Source of the DNA: Zoogloea oleivorans
GTDB taxonomy: Bacteria; Pseudomonadota; Gammaproteobacteria; Burkholderiales; Rhodocyclaceae
Length of the DNA: 64,000 nt
Reading direction: 5' to 3'
Assembly: GCA_030157785.1 (NCBI GenBank)
Contig: JAOAUC010000079.1
Location: 40,966-104,965, forward strand
Shown here piece after piece: positions 60,350 through 64,000 of the stretch (position 1 is its first letter; each line of letters begins with the position of its first letter). Made by a program: the position numbers and the translations under genes. The notes under the pieces were generated by a model. It was not told where the DNA came from and made no database searches. It saw nothing but the letters and a program-made list of their open reading frames with translations.

Positions 60350-61222
60350 ATGGCAAATCCTCGGTGGGTGGGGGCCGGCCTTGTCGCCTTGTCGGCTGTG
60401 TCCTTTGGTGCGATGGCGATTTTTGCCCGCTTTGCGTTTGCGGGCGGCGTGGATGTGACCGCGCTGTTGTTCCTGCGGTTCCTGATTGCCGGTGGTGTGA
60501 TGGCGGTTTTCATGCTCGTCGCTCGCCGGCGCTGGCCATCGCGTCGCAACGGGCGAGTGCTAGCCTTGATGGGCGGGCTTGGGTACGTCGGGCAGTCCTT
60601 GTGCTTTTTCTCGGCCCTGCATTACGCCTCGGCGGGTCTCGTGGCCCTGTTGCTTTATCTGTACCCGTTTCTGGTGACGTTGCTGGGCGTGGTGTTCCTG
60701 AAGGAAAGGCTGACGGTCTTGCGTGCAGGCGCTGTTGTGGCCGCGCTGGCGGGCACCGGACTGACTCTCGGTTCGGGGCTGGGCGGCAGCGGCCTGGGTA
60801 TTGCGCTGGGGCTGGCGGCGGCGCTGATTTATTCGGTGTACATCCTGATCGGCAGCCGGGTCTTGAAGGAGGAGGATCCGCTGGCCGCGGCGACGGTGGT
60901 GATGCTGGCTGCAGCGGCGGTGTTCGGTCTGGCCGTCTTGATTCTTGAGCCGCGTTTTCCGGCGACAGCCGGTGCCTGGACGGCGGTGGTGGCGATTGCG
61001 CTGGTGTCCACGGTTGTTGCGATGGTGGGCTTTTTTGCCGGCATCCAGCGTCTTGGTGCCGCTGATGCCGCGACCTTGTCGACGCTGGAGCCGGTGGTGA
61101 CCTTTGTGCTGGCGGCGCTCTTCCTGGGTGAGGTGGTCAGCCTGACCCAGGTGTTCGGCGGTGTCATCGTGCTGGGGGCCGTGATCGCCCTCGCACGTGC
61201 CGGCGATCAGCCGGCTGGCTGA
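60350..61222 (+). CDS. EamA/DMT-superfamily transporter
   Basis: This 290-residue inner-membrane protein has about ten transmembrane helices and two EamA repeats. Family blocks are LLFLRFLIAGGVMAVFML, LLYLYPFLVTLLGVVFLKER, and in the second half LSTLEPVVTFVLAALFLGE. It exports small metabolites or amino acids in known cases; the substrate is unknown. The ATG at 60350 is used rather than 60092, since the upstream part is not membrane-like and overlaps the promoter of the SIMPL gene. Confidence 0.92.
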   Translation: MANPRWVGAGLVALSAVSFGAMAIFARFAFAGGVDVTALLFLRFLIAGGVMAVFMLVARRRWPSRRNGRVLALMGGLGYVGQSLCFFSALHYASAGLVALLLYLYPFLVTLLGVVFLKERLTVLRAGAVVAALAGTGLTLGSGLGGSGLGIALGLAAALIYSVYILIGSRVLKEEDPLAAATVVMLAAAAVFGLAVLILEPRFPATAGAWTAVVAIALVSTVVAMVGFFAGIQRLGAADAATLSTLEPVVTFVLAALFLGEVVSLTQVFGGVIVLGAVIALARAGDQPAG

Positions 61223-62019
61223 GTTTCGCCGAGGGGCGCTACCAGTTCCCGATAGGCGTGCCAGGTGGCGTGGCCGACGATGGGCATCAGGACTACCAGT
61301 CCGAGGTGGAAGCTCAGGAAGCCGAGCAGCGTCAGCCCGACGATCAGTACGGCCCACACCAGCAGGGGCAGCGGGTTGAGGGCCAGGGCGCGGATGCTGG
61401 CGATCATGGCGGTGACGGCATCCTGGTTGCGGTCGAGCATCAGGGGAATCGACACCACGCTGACCGCAAACACGAGCAGCGCAAAGACGAGGCCGACCGA
61501 GAAATACACCATCAGGAATTCGAGGTTTTCGAAGGCCATGACCTGAGTCAGGAAGCCGCTGAGGTTGGGCATTTCCTTGGTGTAGAAGATCGCGAAGATA
61601 ACCAGCGAAGCGCGTGCCCAGATGAGGAAGATGACCGTGAGCACCGCCGCAAAGACGGCGATGTTGCCGGCGTTGCGGCGCCACACGGTGAGCGTTGGCG
61701 CAAGCGCGCAAGGCTGGCCGAGTTCCCGCCGGCGCGACAGCTCGTACAGCCCCATGGCGAAGAAGGGGGCAAGGAGCAGGAAGCCGGTGGAGACGGCCGA
61801 AGTGTATTGATAGGCGTGTTCAAAGACAAAGGTCACCAGCAGGCCCATGGCCGTAAAGCAGAAGCCATAGAACAGGCTGGCTGTCGGACAGGCCTTGAGA
61901 TCGGCCAGGCCGCGAGCGATCCAGTGAAAGGGGGCACTGATGCCGATGCTGCGAACGGTCGGAAAAGGCAGTGCGGCGGCTGCCTTTTCGTCGTCTGTGG
62001 GGGTGTTGTGCTGAGCCAT
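61207..62019 (-). CDS. DUF2189 membrane protein
   Basis: This 270-residue inner-membrane protein has six or so hydrophobic helices and the DUF2189 signatures GLADLKACPTASLFYGFCF, GLYELSRRRELG and LMLDRNQDAVTAM. The N-terminal 30 residues are soluble and Ala/Pro-rich. Function is unknown. It converges with the EamA gene, overlapping it by 16 bp. Confidence 0.88.
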   Translation of the reverse strand: MAQHNTPTDDEKAAAALPFPTVRSIGISAPFHWIARGLADLKACPTASLFYGFCFTAMGLLVTFVFEHAYQYTSAVSTGFLLLAPFFAMGLYELSRRRELGQPCALAPTLTVWRRNAGNIAVFAAVLTVIFLIWARASLVIFAIFYTKEMPNLSGFLTQVMAFENLEFLMVYFSVGLVFALLVFAVSVVSIPLMLDRNQDAVTAMIASIRALALNPLPLLVWAVLIVGLTLLGFLSFHLGLVVLMPIVGHATWHAYRELVAPLGETQPAG

Positions 62020-62079
62020 GGTTTGTCTCCGTTATCGTTTTTTGGATGTTGATGGCTGGCTGGCGGAATCCGGATCAGG

Positions 62080-62922
62080 TCATCGGGGGGCCTGTCCGTG
62101 AGTGGGGGAGGACTTGAGAAAGTTCCAGATGGCGTCGAGTACCGCGCCGGGGGCTTCGGACATCATGGCATGCCCGGCGCCAGGCAGGACGTGCTTGGTG
62201 ACCGTTGCACTACCGGTGAAGGCGGCTGCCAAGGGTGCGATGGCCTTGGGCGGGGTCATCCGGTCGAGGGCAGAGCTGAGCAGCAGGGTGGGGCAGCGTA
62301 CCTGGGCGGCGGCATCGAAGCCCCCCGTGTAGGCATTGCAGGCAGACATGTCGCGATGCAGGACACCGGCTGCTTGGCGCTGCATCAGGCGTTCGTTCAG
62401 GGCGGTCAGATTGAGCCCGGGGATGCTGCTGGCGCCGAGCTGGGTGCGCGGCGCGTAAGACCACTGGTTGATCATCGCGTGGGCCTTGTCCCGGTTGCTC
62501 AGCGTGGCGTCGAGCAGCGGCGCGGCCACCGGCATGGGGGCGACGGAGCCGATCAGCACCAGATGGCTGACCACGTCGGGGGCGCTGGCGGCGGCTTGCA
62601 GGGCGATCAAGGAGCCCATGCTGTGACCGACGAGGGCGACCTTGCTGGTGCCAAGCGTGGCCACCAAGGCAAGAATCCAGTCGGCCAGCGCTTCGATGCT
62701 GTCCAGCACCGGACCGTCGGATTGGCCGTGGCCCGGCAGATCAGGCACCACCACGTTCCAGCCGTGCGTGGCGAGGTAGCGTGTCTGCAGGATCCACACG
62801 CTGTGGTCGTGGCCGGCGCCATGGATGAAGATCGCCGTGGGGCGATCCTTTTCGGGGCGGCGCCCGCCGGTGTAGCAGTAGGTGGTGTGCTCGGGTAGAT
62901 GAGCGGACAGGTTCAGTTTCAT
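62080..62922 (-). CDS. alpha/beta hydrolase
   Basis: This 280-residue soluble enzyme has the alpha/beta-hydrolase fold. The oxyanion region is FIHGAGHDHS, the nucleophile elbow GHSMGS (Ser near residue 103), the acid region LLLSSALDRMTPP, and His in PGAGHAMMSE. The catalytic triad appears complete. The substrate, an ester or similar, is unknown. It follows the MetY-like gene by 10 bp and may be co-transcribed. Confidence 0.9.
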   Translation of the reverse strand: MKLNLSAHLPEHTTYCYTGGRRPEKDRPTAIFIHGAGHDHSVWILQTRYLATHGWNVVVPDLPGHGQSDGPVLDSIEALADWILALVATLGTSKVALVGHSMGSLIALQAAASAPDVVSHLVLIGSVAPMPVAAPLLDATLSNRDKAHAMINQWSYAPRTQLGASSIPGLNLTALNERLMQRQAAGVLHRDMSACNAYTGGFDAAAQVRCPTLLLSSALDRMTPPKAIAPLAAAFTGSATVTKHVLPGAGHAMMSEAPGAVLDAIWNFLKSSPTHGQAPR

Positions 62923-62932
62923 TGCGGGCGGC

Positions 62933-64000
62933 TCAGGCGGTGGCTTTCTGGGCGGCGTAGAGGCCGCGGTCCAGGTCTTCGATCAGGTCGGCAGCGGTTT
63001 CGAGGCCGGCCGACAGGCGGATCGTGCCTTCGGTGATGCCTGCCGCGAGCAGGGCTTCCGATGACATGCGGAAATGGGTAGTGCTGGCCGGATGGATCGC
63101 CAGCGACTTGGCGTCGCCCACGTTGGCCAGGTGCGAGAACAGGCGCAGGCCTTCGATGAAGGCGGTGCCTGCCGGACGTCCGCCCTTGAGGCTGAAGCTG
63201 AAGACGCCGCCGCAGCCCTTGGGCAGCAGGCGCGCGGCCAGGGCCTTGTCGGGATGGCTGTCGAGTTCGGGCCAGGACACCGATTCCACCAGCGGATGCC
63301 TGACCAGATGCGCTACCAGTGCGCGGGCGTTGGCTACGTGGCGTTCCATGCGCAGGCCGAGGGTTTCCATGCCTTGCAGGATCTGGAACGCGTTCATGGG
63401 CGACAGGCAGGCGCCGAAGTCGCGCAGGCCTTCGCGGCGGGCGCGCAGGAGGAAGGCGGCGACGGGTGATTCCTCGGCGAAGTCCATGCCGTGGAAGCCG
63501 TCGTAGGGCTCGGTGAGGGTCGGAAAATGGCTGCCCGAGGCTTCCCAGTCGAAGCTGCCGCCGTCCACCAGCAGTCCGCCGATGGCAACCCCGTGGCCGC
63601 CGAGGAACTTGGTGGCGGAATGCATGACCAGATCGGCGCCCAGGTCGAGGGGGCATTGCAGGATGGGGGTGGCGAGGGTGGCATCCACCAGCAACGGTAC
63701 GCGGGCTGCGTGGGCGATGTCGGCAATGGCGGGAATGTCGAGCACTTCGAGCCCCGGGTTACCGATTGCTTCACCAAACAGCAGCCGTGTTTCGGGCCGT
63801 ATGGCAGCGCGCCAGGCGTCATGGTCGCGGGGCGAGACGAAGGTGGTTTCGATGCCGAAGCGGGGCAGGGTGTAGCCCAGCAGGTTGTGCGAGCCGCCGT
63901 ACAGCGAGCGCGATGCAACGATGTGGCCGCCCGTGCCCATCAGCGTGGTGACGGCCAGCATCAGCGCTGCCTGGCCGCTGGCGCAGGCGATGGCGCCGAC
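62933..64000 (-). CDS. PLP-dependent Cys/Met-metabolism enzyme (MetY/MetB/MetZ-type), 5' end outside window
   Basis: At least 355 residues of the C-terminal portion are visible; the N-terminus lies beyond 64000. PLP-fold signatures are [14 protein letters not shown] at the edge, [26 protein letters not shown] and [14 protein letters not shown], where the Lys binds PLP. The closing [17 protein letters not shown] is standard for this family. The exact reaction (O-acetylhomoserine sulfhydrylase, cystathionine gamma-synthase or lyase) cannot be fixed without the N-terminus. Confidence 0.9.
   Translation of the reverse strand, partial: VGAIACASGQAALMLAVTTLMGTGGHIVASRSLYGGSHNLLGYTLPRFGIETTFVSPRDHDAWRAAIRPETRLLFGEAIGNPGLEVLDIPAIADIAHAARVPLLVDATLATPILQCPLDLGADLVMHSATKFLGGHGVAIGGLLVDGGSFDWEASGSHFPTLTEPYDGFHGMDFAEESPVAAFLLRARREGLRDFGACLSPMNAFQILQGMETLGLRMERHVANARALVAHLVRHPLVESVSWPELDSHPDKALAARLLPKGCGGVFSFSLKGGRPAGTAFIEGLRLFSHLANVGDAKSLAIHPASTTHFRMSSEALLAAGITEGTIRLSAGLETAADLIEDLDRGLYAAQKATA

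Overview
The window is GC-rich chromosomal DNA, most likely from a betaproteobacterium and probably Rhodocyclales (Azoarcus/Thauera-like). This is an inference from gene style, not from a marker gene: the circularly permuted ATP-grasp/alpha-E pair, an XrtA-type sugar transferase, PsiF-repeat and DUF2189 proteins, and Fur-, NtrC- and sigma-54-like sites. Two stretches of core genome flank a nested accessory region that starts in a tRNA-Pro(GGG) gene.

Left core (1-17.8 kb): pyrF, a transglutaminase-like protein, a divergent LysR/MFS pair, a DUF938 methyltransferase, a sugar transferase, a divergent iron-type ABC permease/ATPase pair with a Fur-box-like site between them, an RluA-type pseudouridine synthase, and a TonB receptor / YfiR / hybrid histidine kinase operon. 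Next come an ATP-grasp/alpha-E pair behind a convincing sigma-54 promoter with two NtrC-like sites, then tRNA-Pro.

Accessory region (17.8-50.4 kb): a 27.4-kb island lies between two 48-bp direct repeats of the tRNA 3' half (47/48 identical). A tyrosine integrase sits at its right end and recombination genes at its left end (RadC, a recombination-directionality-factor-like protein, YqaJ exonuclease, DUF932). A visibly AT-richer module follows, with AlpA, two inovirus Gp2/YfjJ-type proteins and an H-NS-like protein. The main cargo is a complete type 3 BREX phage-defence operon (27.6-41.7 kb; HTH-brxF-brxC-X-pglXI-brxHII-pglZ-brxA). X is an unrecognised 450-residue protein with a HEPN RNase-like R-x4-H motif. 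A BrnT/BrnA toxin-antitoxin pair and a tRNA-Asn fragment follow. Beyond the right repeat, a MerR / VIT-VWA pair and a HipB/HipA module run up to a third, degenerate copy of the tRNA-Pro 3' end at 50334-50368. This suggests an older tandem insertion that has lost its integrase.

Right core (50.4-64 kb): a SUV3-like RNA helicase, a PsiF protein, small secreted or lipoproteins, an HExxH protein, a possibly inactive primase-like protein, FKBP isomerase, thiM, a tiny Trp-rich ORF, a candidate small RNA, hemB, an NlpC/P60 lipoprotein, dtd, a SIMPL protein, an EamA transporter, a DUF2189 membrane protein, an alpha/beta hydrolase, and the 3' part of a PLP-dependent Cys/Met-metabolism gene that runs off the window.
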